From: an uncultured Roseicyclus sp.
Lineage (GTDB): Bacteria; Pseudomonadota; Alphaproteobacteria; Rhodobacterales; Rhodobacteraceae
Direction of reading: 5' to 3'
Length of the DNA stretch: 64,000 bases
NCBI GenBank assembly: GCA_947491935.1
Contig: CANLLF010000001.1
Span: 186,001 to 250,000, forward strand
Below are positions 14,405 to 22,799 of this stretch, in pieces; position 1 is the stretch's first letter; every line of letters begins with the position of its first letter. A model generated the notes under the pieces. It ran no database searches, was not told the origin of the DNA, and saw only the letters and a program-made list of their open reading frames with translations. Made by a program: the position numbers and the translations under genes.

Positions 14405-16852
14405 TTAGTCATGGATCGGCTTGATCTGCGTCGCGCGGTGATTGTTGAGGAAGACCGGCCCGAACCCGTGGCCCGATGTCGATCCTGGTCGCGTGATGAT
14501 GGCAAAACACCGGTGCCGTTGGCAAACCCGTTGGACGCCGTAGCTGAGCGGCGGCAGGGAGGGTGCGGCGCCTGCGCCGCCATGGCCCTGGCCAGGGGTT
14601 GCCAAAAGTGGCGGGCCCGGGGCCATCAGGTTGGCGCGCTGCCCCTCGGTCGACGGCACCGTCGGCGCGGCGTTCACTTCCTCCTCCCCGGGCAGGAGGA
14701 GCGGGCCCTGGCTCGGCTGCGGCTCGGGCGCGGCATCCGCATCCGGTGCGGGCGCGGGTGTCGGTACCGGCGCGCCCGCGGGCGCATTCATCGTCTCGTT
14801 CAGGCGCCCGACCCCCGGCGTCGGCACGATCTGCCCCGGCATCGGCGTGCCGCCTGTCTGCGGCAGCGCGGGCGGCTGGCTCGGGGCCGGTGTCGGAACC
14901 GGCTCGGGCGCAAGGGCGACACCCGGCGCGGGGGCTGGGGCGGGTTGAGGGGCCGGAATAGGCGCAGGAGCGGGCGCGGCGGGCTGATCCAGCGTCGTTG
15001 CGGCCCCGGCGCCCGTTACGGTGCCCGCGGTGCCATCAATGCCCGACGCGACCCCGACACCCGTGGTGCTTTCGTCCGCTGGCTGGGCGGTTACGGCCTC
15101 GGCCTCCTGTTCGGCGAGGTCGGTATCATCGTCGTTCAGTGGGACAATTGCTTCCGGATCGGTGGGTGATGGCGGCCCGGCGACCTCTTCGGCCAGGCCC
15201 GTTTCGGCCCCGTCAACGGCGGCATCCGCCGACCCTTCCGGTGCGGTGGTGTCGGGGCGCGGCGCGGGGCCACGCGAAATCTGGGCCTCATCCCCGCTGC
15301 GCTGCGGCTCGATAGCCGGGACCGGGGCCGCGGCTTCGTCCTCTGCGGCTGCGCCTTCGTCCGGGGCCGGGCTGTCATCGGGGTCCGCCGCGTCAGGCGT
15401 TTGCTCTTCCGCGGGCTCAATCTCAGCCTCCGCAGGTTCGGGCTCGGTGGCACCGGGCTCAACCGCGCCAGGCTCTGGGCCCTCCGGGTCAGCCGCCGTC
15501 TCGGGCTCCGCCGGGTCGGCGGAGGGGCCATCATCGATCAAAATCTCTTCGGTCACGGCGGGCTCGGCCGCCTCACCGGCGGGGTCCTCCGGACCGGGTG
15601 TCGCGGTAACATCTGCGTCGGCGAGCACGTCCGCCTCTGCCTGGGGATCGCCCCCTTCCGCGGCCACGGGGTTGGGATCCGCGCTTTCTGCCTCCGCATC
15701 GGCGGACGCATCCGCAATCGGTTCCGACGTCCCGGGCTGTGGCGTGCCCAGGGCGGTGTCCGCTGCGTCTTGCTCACTCGGCAGGCCGAAAATCAGCCCA
15801 AGTGCCAGTGCCGCCCCGCCGAGAAGGGCCGCTGGCATCACCCATCGTCGTCCGCTGCTCGGTCGCGGCACGTCCCCCGGCGTCTCGGCACGGGGCGCGG
15901 CATCCGCCGGAGCGTCGGCCAATGCGGCGGATGGGCCCGCAGCGGCGGCGCTCGCCGCGCCCGCCTTGCTTGCCTCAACCGCCCGCTCCAGGGCCGAGGA
16001 GGCCGATGTCGCCGCACTATCACCGCCGCCGCCACCGGCCATGCCTTCGGTCAGTTGCAGCACCAGGATCGCGGTATTGTCCTGCGTCGGATCGTCAAGC
16101 TTGTGCAGCGCCGCCATCAGGTGATCGGCGATCTGGCGGCTGGTGGCCGTCGCGCCGACGCGTTCCAGCACGGTCACGATCTCACCCTCATCCAGATATT
16201 GCAGCCCGTCGGACGCCTGGATCAGCACGTCACCGGGATCAAGCACCGTCGCCATCTTCGGCACATCGGTGGATTTCACCCGCCCGCCCATCAGGACGGA
16301 GGTCAGCGCGTTGCGATCGGGGTGATTGGCGGCCTCCTCCTCGGTGATCTCGCCGGATTTCGCCATCTGGTCAATCACCGGCGCCATCGAATGGTCTTCG
16401 TTCAACTGCCGCAGCTTGCCTTCCCGCCACAGATACAGGGGGCTGTCGCCGACCGACGCCCAGTAGAGCCGATCCTCGAACATCACCGTGGCCAGGAACG
16501 TGGCCCCCATGCCCTTCAACCGCCGGTCCTCGGCGGCACGGTCGCGCAGGACATCATTGGCGGTGTCGATGGCCGAGGTCAGCTCGGCCTGCAGGTTTTC
16601 TTCCAGCGTCGCACCGTCATGCATCAGGAATTTCAGGTGGCTGACGGCGTCGATCACCACAAGGCGCGAGGCCAGATCACCGGCGGCATGCCCGCCCATC
16701 CCGTCGGCCAGAACCGCAAATCCGCGATCCATGCCGCCGTGAAAATCGGCCAGCAGCGTGTCTTCCTGATAGGGGCGCTTGCCCTGCCACAATGCGGTGG
16801 CCACATCGTAGCCGATGCTGGCCGTCCCGCCCGAGCCCTTCGCCGCGCTCAC
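14405..16852 (-). CDS. PP2C-family Ser/Thr phosphatase with membrane helix and very long Pro/Ala/Glu-rich tail
   Basis: The start is taken as the GTG at 16852, whose GTGA overlaps the stop of the upstream FHA gene (815 aa). The PP2C domain (about 10-265) keeps the metal and catalytic motifs: QEDTLL (Glu30, Asp31), LADGMGGHAAGDLAS, GATFLATV, WASVGDSPLYLW, QASDGLQYL and QDNTAIL. One membrane helix lies at about 336-357 (VMPAALLGGAALALGLIFGL). Beyond it come over 400 residues of Pro/Ala/Asp/Glu-rich low-complexity sequence, then a short C-terminal tip with two Cys (VCQRHRC). This resembles the PstP/PppA type of kinase-opposing phosphatase with an unusual outer tail. It should reset phospho-Thr marks made by the two kinases. 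Confidence 0.9.
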   Translation of the reverse strand: MSAAKGSGGTASIGYDVATALWQGKRPYQEDTLLADFHGGMDRGFAVLADGMGGHAAGDLASRLVVIDAVSHLKFLMHDGATLEENLQAELTSAIDTANDVLRDRAAEDRRLKGMGATFLATVMFEDRLYWASVGDSPLYLWREGKLRQLNEDHSMAPVIDQMAKSGEITEEEAANHPDRNALTSVLMGGRVKSTDVPKMATVLDPGDVLIQASDGLQYLDEGEIVTVLERVGATATSRQIADHLMAALHKLDDPTQDNTAILVLQLTEGMAGGGGGDSAATSASSALERAVEASKAGAASAAAAGPSAALADAPADAAPRAETPGDVPRPSSGRRWVMPAALLGGAALALGLIFGLPSEQDAADTALGTPQPGTSEPIADASADAEAESADPNPVAAEGGDPQAEADVLADADVTATPGPEDPAGEAAEPAVTEEILIDDGPSADPAEPETAADPEGPEPGAVEPGATEPEPAEAEIEPAEEQTPDAADPDDSPAPDEGAAAEDEAAAPVPAIEPQRSGDEAQISRGPAPRPDTTAPEGSADAAVDGAETGLAEEVAGPPSPTDPEAIVPLNDDDTDLAEQEAEAVTAQPADESTTGVGVASGIDGTAGTVTGAGAATTLDQPAAPAPAPIPAPQPAPAPAPGVALAPEPVPTPAPSQPPALPQTGGTPMPGQIVPTPGVGRLNETMNAPAGAPVPTPAPAPDADAAPEPQPSQGPLLLPGEEEVNAAPTVPSTEGQRANLMAPGPPLLATPGQGHGGAGAAPSLPPLSYGVQRVCQRHRCFAIITRPGSTSGHGFGPVFLNNHRATQIKPIHD

Positions 16853-17520
16853 GTGTCGGACCAATCGAAATCGCTGCCGCAAAGCGCGACGAACCGCAGG
16901 CTGGTCGCCCCGATCCGGATCGTATCGCCGCTGGTGAGCGTGTCGGAATTGAGCACCGGCGCATCGTTCAGGCGCACGATATTGGTCTTGCCGCCATGGC
17001 TCAGATGAAACATCCGCGCCTCGTTGTCATAGGTCACGAAGGCATGGGGATCGCGGCTGATCGTGTCATCGCCAAAATCCACCTGCACGGCGTTTTCCTC
17101 ACCCCGGCCAACCGGGTTCATGCCTGCCACCAGCGGGGCGGAGGCACCGCGGCCCGGCCCGCCGGTCACGACCAGCCAGCCAACCACCGGGGCAACGGCG
17201 GGCGCGGCCGCAAGCGCGGCGCTATCGGCCTCGTCCCGGCCCTTGCCGCCATATCCGTGAATGCGCGTCTTGGGGCGTGCATGCCCGCTGGCATCCCGGC
17301 CGGAACGTTCCGGCGGCTCCGGCGGTGTGGGGGGCGTGGGCGGCTCCGGCACGTCCAGGGGCCGGGTGGCCGAGGCCGGAGCGGGCGGCGGCGGGGCCGC
17401 ATCCAACGGACGGGTGGCCGAGCCACCGCGCGCAGGCGGCGGAGGCGGCGTCGGAACCGCGCCATCATCGGGCACGCCGCCGTCCAGTTCATCATCGGTC
17501 AGGATGGGTTTCTTGGCCAT
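16849..17520 (-). CDS. Pro-rich FHA domain protein
   Basis: The ATG at 17520 (MAKKPIL) has an AGAGG site 6 nt upstream; a Met two codons earlier has poorer spacing. The product is 223 aa. Residues 20-75 are Pro-rich and contain a duplicated SATRPLD motif (Thr36, Thr52). Residues 136-210 form an FHA domain (NPVGRGEENAVQVDF, then TISRDPHAFV, and a RLNDAPV turn). The layout recalls FHA regulators whose N-terminal Thr is phosphorylated by an STPK, such as GarA/OdhI, though the sequence around the Thr differs. It is the first gene of the FHA/PP2C operon, and its stop overlaps the phosphatase start. Confidence 0.85.
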   Translation of the reverse strand: MAKKPILTDDELDGGVPDDGAVPTPPPPPARGGSATRPLDAAPPPPAPASATRPLDVPEPPTPPTPPEPPERSGRDASGHARPKTRIHGYGGKGRDEADSAALAAAPAVAPVVGWLVVTGGPGRGASAPLVAGMNPVGRGEENAVQVDFGDDTISRDPHAFVTYDNEARMFHLSHGGKTNIVRLNDAPVLNSDTLTSGDTIRIGATSLRFVALCGSDFDWSDT

Positions 17521-17678
17521 GGTCATCCTCTTGCTCGTCTGTCGTGTAAATGGGCACGGCCCATCCGCGTCACATCCCACCCCACCGGCACGCGCCGTGG
17601 GGTGCATGTTCCAATTGGTAGCACACTCCCCTCAAACTTGAAGGAATTTGGCCAGGCTGGCGAGTGGCGGAAAACCTC

Positions 17679-17693
17679 AGCGCCCTAGGGGCT
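17679..17693 (-). terminator. Candidate terminator of the 27.4-17.7 kb operon
   Basis: A 15-nt near-palindrome, AGCGCCCTAGGGGCT (one mismatched pair), lies 45 nt beyond the DUF3726 stop. On the minus strand it is followed by GAGGTTTTCC. The region also separates this operon from the promoter of the FHA operon further right-to-left. Confidence 0.45.
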
Positions 17694-17737
17694 TTCTTCA
17701 CGCCCCCGTGTGCCGTATCGGCCCCGCTGCGGCGCAT

Positions 17738-18364
17738 CTAATCGGTGTCCACTGTCCCCGCCCCGGCGCCCCGCGCGCGGCTGTCTTCGGTGGCCGGGGC
17801 GTAGGTGCGCTGGGCGAAGCGCTCCAGCCTGTCGCGGATTTCCGGCGCAACGCGCGCGCGCGCAGCCCGCGCGCCGGGCGGCGGCGGCGTGGATGCGGGC
17901 GCAAAGGTGATCCGCGCCGCCGCCGACGGCAACGCGGCCCCCTCCACTGATCCACCGGCGCCCAGAACGATTCCGGCAGCCCCACAGGTCAGCCGCAGGG
18001 CCTCCCCCTCCGCAACCTCCAGAAACGGCAGCAGAAGCATCGGGCAATGGACCGGCCCGAACGCCCCTTCGGGCACATGGCCCGTATCGGACAGGTAAGT
18101 GCCCAGCACGATCGAGCAGATCGGCGCGTCCCGCACGGCCAACAGGCCCTCATCGGGCGCGATCAGGTCGTGGGTTTGGCCATCCGTCGCCTCCAGCAGA
18201 TCCGCCAGAAGGCCCGCACCGTCATAGCCCCGGGCGGCCAGCCAGCGCGTGGCATACCCCGCCTCCTCCCCCAAACCATGGCTGCGCCCGGCCCCCCGCG
18301 CGGCCTTGGTCGCCAAAACCTGCAATTCGCCAAGCGACCAGTCGAGGGGGGCAGGATGGCTCAC
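17738..18364 (-). CDS. DUF3726 family protein
   Basis: The 208-residue product begins SLGELQVLATKAARGAG and has HGLGEEAGYATRWLAARG, phrases I associate with DUF3726, a family of unknown function in Rhodobacterales and relatives. Its start overlaps the preceding gene's stop by 4 nt (ATGA). It is cytoplasmic with no catalytic motif visible. As the last gene of the methylated-amine-like operon, it may assist one of the enzymes, perhaps as a stability or cofactor factor; this is only context. The C-terminal 60 residues are Pro/Ala/Arg-rich and look disordered. Confidence 0.8.
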   Translation of the reverse strand: MSHPAPLDWSLGELQVLATKAARGAGRSHGLGEEAGYATRWLAARGYDGAGLLADLLEATDGQTHDLIAPDEGLLAVRDAPICSIVLGTYLSDTGHVPEGAFGPVHCPMLLLPFLEVAEGEALRLTCGAAGIVLGAGGSVEGAALPSAAARITFAPASTPPPPGARAARARVAPEIRDRLERFAQRTYAPATEDSRARGAGAGTVDTD

Positions 18365-20031
18365 AATTCGGGGTAGCTCCAGCCATCGGGATCGGCGTCG
18401 GCCAGCTCATCGGGATAGGGCGCGTTCTGAAACATGGTGATCCGCAGCCAGCGGTCGGACCGGGGATCAAACCGCGTCGCCCCGAAGAAACTGAGCTTGG
18501 CGCGCAGCAGGTCGATCGGCGCCATATCCGCGTGGAGGGTGTTGTCACGCACCTCCGCATAGGGATGGTCCGCCACGATCTGCAGGCGGCGCACCGTGTG
18601 GCGGTGTTCGGGATGGCGCAGCAAGAACGCCGCAACCGGGCCGGTTTCGCCCTCCAACGCAGTGTGGAGCCGGGCAGCCTCGAATCCGGGGCAAAGCGGG
18701 TTGGCATAGGCGTCAAGGTTCTCCTCCGCCCGCTCGCCCAACCGCGGCTCCAGCTTCTCGGCCGAAGTGTACCAGACCCGCGCATTTTGCGTGGCGCAGG
18801 TCCAATCGATGGTGAGCGCGTCCCCATGAATGCGTTCGATCAGGCCGCGCAGATCGGCCACATCCATCTGCCCATCGATCCGGCGCGGCGTCTCGTCGGC
18901 GGCCATGCAGCCCGCCGCGGCATCGACCAGGTGGCCAAAGGGCTCCAGTAACAGGGCCGCCAATTGCTCCTGCCCCTCCAGGCTCAGATGCGCCTCCCCC
19001 CAACGCCAGAGCGCATCCAGCGCATGGGGCGCTTCCAGATCCGTTGCATCGAGCTTCACCAGCAGCAGGTCCATGTCCGCCCGCAGATCGGCCAGCTTGG
19101 CGCGCTGGATCGGATGCTCCGAGTGCCACTCACAGGCGTTGCGCCGGGCGCGCAGGGCAAAGCGGCGCAGGATGGCGACCTCCCCGGCGCGGGCATGGGC
19201 CACGTTTCGAACCTCGGCCAGGGCCCATTCCCGCGCGGCGATCCATTGATGGATCAGCCTTGGGTGGTTCATCAGGAACGGCGCCATGCCAAGGCCGGTG
19301 GAATTGCCGATGCCAAAGCGGCGCCGCAGCGCCGGGTCCAGCGCCACGGCCTCCGCGCTCCTGCAGCGCGCCATATGCTCCACAAGGTCCATCACAAAGG
19401 TCCGGATCAGGTAAACGGTCAGCATCTCGGCCTGAAACGGCGTGTTCAACTCGGCCCGCGCCTCGATCGCCGACCGGTCCGCTGCGCCGAATTTGGCCGA
19501 TCCGTACACCGCCGTCGTGCGCATCAGGTACCCGACGCTGTCCACCAGATCGGCATCCGGCTGCCGCCCCATGGCAAGCCGGTCCACCACATGATCCCAG
19601 AGCCGGACAGAGCGGTTCGCCCGGCTGAGCGTCAGTTCCCGCCCGCTGACGCGCCCGGCCTCCTGAAACGGCACGTTTCGGGATAGGCGGTCGATATCCG
19701 CGGCCTCCGGGACACCGTCGAACAGCGCAAATGTCGCGTCCCACGCCGTCGCGATCACCCGGTCGGAGCGTTGGTCGGGCGGCAGATCATGGGCGAAGGC
19801 AACCAGCGAATAGGTCCGCTCCGGCCCGGCGGCGCGATAGACCGCATGGCCGACACCGCGCGCATCCACCTCCCATTCGGGCCGCGAGAACACCCAGCCG
19901 TCCCCCTTCATCCGGCGCAGCAGGATGCGCATGAAGCTCAACCGCGATTGATGGAATGATCCCATGCGGTCAAGGCGCATCACCACATTCGGATCGCGCA
20001 TCGGGACCTCTCTGGGGGCGGGCTCTTTCAT
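18361..20031 (-). CDS. Conserved protein of unknown function, 556 aa
   Basis: Long open frame with alphaproteobacterial codon use, overlapped by 4 nt at each end with its neighbours. Two starts are credible: the ATG at 20031 (ATGA overlap, GGAG 7 nt upstream) and the ATG at 20001 (GAGAGG 5 nt upstream). The protein is rich in Arg, Asp and Trp, has no signal or membrane helices, and shows no motif I recognise. Notable phrases are NSTGLGMAPFLMNHP, ARRNACEWHSEHPIQ and a C-terminal SFFGATRFDPRSD. Its position between a dipeptidase and DUF3726 inside a catabolic operon suggests an enzyme or accessory factor of the same pathway. Confidence 0.75.
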   Translation of the reverse strand: MKEPAPREVPMRDPNVVMRLDRMGSFHQSRLSFMRILLRRMKGDGWVFSRPEWEVDARGVGHAVYRAAGPERTYSLVAFAHDLPPDQRSDRVIATAWDATFALFDGVPEAADIDRLSRNVPFQEAGRVSGRELTLSRANRSVRLWDHVVDRLAMGRQPDADLVDSVGYLMRTTAVYGSAKFGAADRSAIEARAELNTPFQAEMLTVYLIRTFVMDLVEHMARCRSAEAVALDPALRRRFGIGNSTGLGMAPFLMNHPRLIHQWIAAREWALAEVRNVAHARAGEVAILRRFALRARRNACEWHSEHPIQRAKLADLRADMDLLLVKLDATDLEAPHALDALWRWGEAHLSLEGQEQLAALLLEPFGHLVDAAAGCMAADETPRRIDGQMDVADLRGLIERIHGDALTIDWTCATQNARVWYTSAEKLEPRLGERAEENLDAYANPLCPGFEAARLHTALEGETGPVAAFLLRHPEHRHTVRRLQIVADHPYAEVRDNTLHADMAPIDLLRAKLSFFGATRFDPRSDRWLRITMFQNAPYPDELADADPDGWSYPEL

Positions 20032-21002
20032 TCCGGGGCTCCAAAATTCTCCGCGTAGAAGCGATACCAGTTGCCACCCATCACCGCCTCCACGCCCGCC
20101 GCATCAAAGCCCACGGCGCGCAGGCCCGCCTCCAGCTTCGGGAAATCGGCGTTGCTGCGGAACCAGTGAGGCTGCGGCGGGAAGCCCGCATTGTCCTTGG
20201 AGCCTTCGCCGTAATCAATCTGTTTCGTCCAGCGCCCCACCCGCATCCACTCCACGACGCTGTCGGGCTGATCCTGGCACAGATCACTGCCGATCCCGAA
20301 ATGCTGCACCCCATACCGCTCTGCCATATCCGCGATCATCCCGCAAAAACTGTCCAGCGTGCAGTCCGACCCGTCCTTCAGATGATGCGGATAGATCGAA
20401 AACCCCATCATGCCGCCGCCCGCCACCACGGCCTCGATCACCTCCGGGTGCTTGTTGCGGCGCGCCGGATGCCATTGATGCGGATTGGCATGGGTGATGG
20501 CAATGGGGCGCGTCGAATGCTCGGCGGCCTCGATGGTGGAGCGGTCGGCGGAATGGCTCATATCCACCACCAGCCCCACCCTGTTCATCTCCGACACCAC
20601 CTCGCGCCCCATCCGCGTCAGGCCCGGATCCTCCGCCTCGTAACAGCCTGTCGCCAGCAGGCTCTGGTTGTTATAGGTCAGCTGCATGAAGCGCAGGCCA
20701 AGGGCATGCAGGATCTCCACCAGCCCGATATCGTCTTCCATGGGCGAGGGGTTCTGCGCCCCGAACACAATCGCCGTCTTGCCCGCCGCCTTCGCCGCAT
20801 CCACATCGGCCGCCGATCCGGCCCGCATGATCAGATCCCCATGATCCTCGAGATACCGGTTCCACCGCTCGATCTGCAGAACGGTTTCGCGAAACACCTC
20901 GTGATAGGCGATGGTGACATGGACGGCATCAAGGCCGCCGGCCCGCATCTCCTCGAAGACAGGGCGAGACCAGTTGCAATATTGAAGGTTGTCAATGCGC
21001 AT
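20028..21002 (-). CDS. Membrane dipeptidase-like amidohydrolase (peptidase M19 family)
   Basis: The product is 324 aa, close to the usual size of M19 proteins. It has the TIM-barrel signatures VDMSHSADRST, ITHANPHQWHPARRN and FGIGSDLCQD, giving the His/Glu/Asp ligands expected of a dizinc renal-dipeptidase-like enzyme. There is no signal peptide, so it should act in the cytoplasm. In Rhodobacterales such genes often sit near MttB-like methyltransferases, as here. The real substrate may be a small amide or cyclic compound of that pathway rather than a dipeptide. The stop overlaps the next gene by 4 nt. Confidence 0.88.
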   Translation of the reverse strand: MRIDNLQYCNWSRPVFEEMRAGGLDAVHVTIAYHEVFRETVLQIERWNRYLEDHGDLIMRAGSAADVDAAKAAGKTAIVFGAQNPSPMEDDIGLVEILHALGLRFMQLTYNNQSLLATGCYEAEDPGLTRMGREVVSEMNRVGLVVDMSHSADRSTIEAAEHSTRPIAITHANPHQWHPARRNKHPEVIEAVVAGGGMMGFSIYPHHLKDGSDCTLDSFCGMIADMAERYGVQHFGIGSDLCQDQPDSVVEWMRVGRWTKQIDYGEGSKDNAGFPPQPHWFRSNADFPKLEAGLRAVGFDAAGVEAVMGGNWYRFYAENFGAPE

Positions 21003-21257
21003 GGCGGGATTTGCGCGCGCCGGGTCGCCCGCGTCAATCCTCCTTGCGCCCCCGCATCATCCATCCGCGACGCCCTCCCCCTCCCGTCCCGCGCCCCGAT
21101 CCGCTCGTCCAGGCACTGCCCCGCCCCTCTTTGTTCCCTGAAAATGCCCGCCGGAGGCATCCCACACCTGCCACAAACGACGACAACCGCGATTGGTCGC
21201 TCAGGGGCCCCGGCGCGACGGGGTGGGTGGGTGGGCGGCGCGCCCGGGGGCCCGGGG
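21003..21257. other. Intergenic gap inside the operon carrying a dispersed repeat
   Basis: This 255-bp gap separates the MttB-like and M19 genes, while most other gene pairs of the operon overlap. It contains a CCTCTTTGTTCCCTGAAAAT element (about 21126-21158, including a CCCGCCGGAGGC arm) that has a relative at 27488. The rest is C/G-rich with long mixed GC runs and no supportable gene. Confidence 0.5.
21126..21158. repeat. Dispersed intergenic repeat, copy 1
   Basis: Begins CCTCTTTGTTCCCTGAAAAT and continues with a GC arm. A diverged copy (CCTCTTTGTTCTCCGAACAT, then a GGGGGC arm) lies at 27488-27519. I recall similar elements between genes in Rhodobacteraceae genomes, but cannot verify this here. 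Confidence 0.5.
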
Positions 21258-22799
21258 TCAGGTGAAGTAGATCCGGTATTTCTCCCGCACCTCGCGATCC
21301 AGATCCGCGTCCACTTGACGCGCGCCCTGCGCCAGGATCGCCTCTTTCCGCGCTGTCGCATTCGCCATCAGGTCGGGCTTCCGGGCCTCTTCCCATTCCT
21401 TGGGGCTCATCCGGTTGCCGAGGCTGGGATAGACGAAATCGCTCTGCATCAGGGCCAGCGTCTTGTCGGTGCCCAGATAATGCCCCGGCCCGCCCAGGCA
21501 GACCTCCGCCATCTGGTCCAGCGCCAGCGTCTCCTCATTCACCTCGATCCCGCGGACACAGCGCATCGCCTGCCCGATCAGATCGTCGCTCAGAACAAGG
21601 CTTTCCAGGCAGAACCCCAAAAGCGAGGCATGCATTCCCGCCGCCTCATAGACCATGTTCAGCCCCGACAGCCCGGCCATCACGTTGGAACACATCTGCT
21701 CCCACCCCGCCTGCATGTCCGGCATCTTGGCATCCGACGCGCCGCCCGCCGCCCCGCCCGGCAGCCCGTAATGCAGATGCATCTGCGCGCAGGCCGCCGA
21801 TAGCAGCGCCTGCTCGCCCGAGCCCACGGACATCGCGCCGGTCCGCAGGTCGAGGTTGAAGGGCCAGGTCCCGAACACCGCCGGATGCCCCGGCGCCAAC
21901 GCATTCACATAGACCAGCCCTGCCAGGCATTCCGCCGTCGCCTGCGTGACCGCGCCCGCGATGGTCGACGGTGCCGTGGCCCCCGCCATCCCCGCCGACA
22001 ACAGCAGGATCGGCATCCCCGCCCGGATGCAAAGCTCCATCGTCTCGCAACTTTCGGTGGCGAATTTCATCGGCGGCACGACGAAGCAATTGGTGTTGGA
22101 GATAAACGGCCGCGCCCGCCACGCCGCTTCTCCACCGGCCAGCATGTGGATCAGTTCCATGCACGGCGCCACGTGGGACGGATCACTGAACGAGGTGCCG
22201 ATATGCTTCGTTGTCCCCGCCACCGCGCCATAAATGGTGTTCAGGTCCATCTCAAGATTGTCGGCAATATCCCGGCACACCATCGGGCGCTGGAAGAAGT
22301 GCACGTTATCAAGGGCCTGCGTGATCCGCGCCGCATCGTGCAGATCCTGCGACGTCGAATGACGATAGCTGTTATTGGCCACGTCCACCACGTTCACCGC
22401 CGCGCCGGCCGTGCCGAAATGCACCTTGGGGCCGAACAGCTCCAGATCGTATTGCGGGTCGCGGGCGGGCAGCGTCAGGTTGCGCGCCGCCTTCGACAGC
22501 GCCTCCTCCACCACCGCGCGGGGAAACCGCAAACGGCCATCCTCGCCCAGAACCGCCCCTACACCCACCATCAGGTCGATGCCCGATTGCGGCGCATCGG
22601 CCAGGCCGATCGTGGCCAGCGCCTCCAGCGCCGCGTCGTGGATCTGCAGCACCTGCGCGTCGCTCAGCACCTTGAGCGTGCCGCCCTCCATACCCGGGCG
22701 GATCGGGCGCACCTCGTCGGGCAGGGCCGCCGCGCGCGCCGCCACTCGGGCCGCACGCCCCCCGCCCCGGCGGCTCTTGCGCTCCTGAACCTCAACCAT
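21258..22799 (-). CDS. Trimethylamine methyltransferase (MttB) family protein, non-pyrrolysine type
   Basis: The 513-residue product matches the MttB superfamily in length and in phrases such as FGTAGAAVNVVD, LLSAGMAGATAPST and the glycine-rich LPGGAAGGASDAKMPD. The frame is continuous with no in-frame TAG, so it is not a pyrrolysine enzyme. Such proteins demethylate quaternary amines (glycine betaine, proline betaine, carnitine), normally passing the methyl group to a corrinoid protein. No corrinoid protein is encoded nearby, which leaves the acceptor open. The start overlaps the preceding gene by 8 nt. The neighbours (a GcvT-type dehydrogenase and a homocysteine methyltransferase) support one-carbon transfer. 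Confidence 0.88.
   Translation of the reverse strand: MVEVQERKSRRGGGRAARVAARAAALPDEVRPIRPGMEGGTLKVLSDAQVLQIHDAALEALATIGLADAPQSGIDLMVGVGAVLGEDGRLRFPRAVVEEALSKAARNLTLPARDPQYDLELFGPKVHFGTAGAAVNVVDVANNSYRHSTSQDLHDAARITQALDNVHFFQRPMVCRDIADNLEMDLNTIYGAVAGTTKHIGTSFSDPSHVAPCMELIHMLAGGEAAWRARPFISNTNCFVVPPMKFATESCETMELCIRAGMPILLLSAGMAGATAPSTIAGAVTQATAECLAGLVYVNALAPGHPAVFGTWPFNLDLRTGAMSVGSGEQALLSAACAQMHLHYGLPGGAAGGASDAKMPDMQAGWEQMCSNVMAGLSGLNMVYEAAGMHASLLGFCLESLVLSDDLIGQAMRCVRGIEVNEETLALDQMAEVCLGGPGHYLGTDKTLALMQSDFVYPSLGNRMSPKEWEEARKPDLMANATARKEAILAQGARQVDADLDREVREKYRIYFT

Noticed and set aside
15401-17008. Plus-strand frame of 535 codons over the PP2C gene
   Set aside because: Antisense to PP2C and FHA genes that have complete catalytic motifs.
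4021-17520. Type VI secretion post-translational control module (PpkA/PppA/Fha)
   Set aside because: No Tss/Hcp/VgrG/ClpV genes are present in the window, and the domain layouts of the kinases and FHA proteins differ.
21258-22799. Pyrrolysine-containing trimethylamine methyltransferase
   Set aside because: The frame is continuous without an in-frame TAG and no pyl genes are seen.
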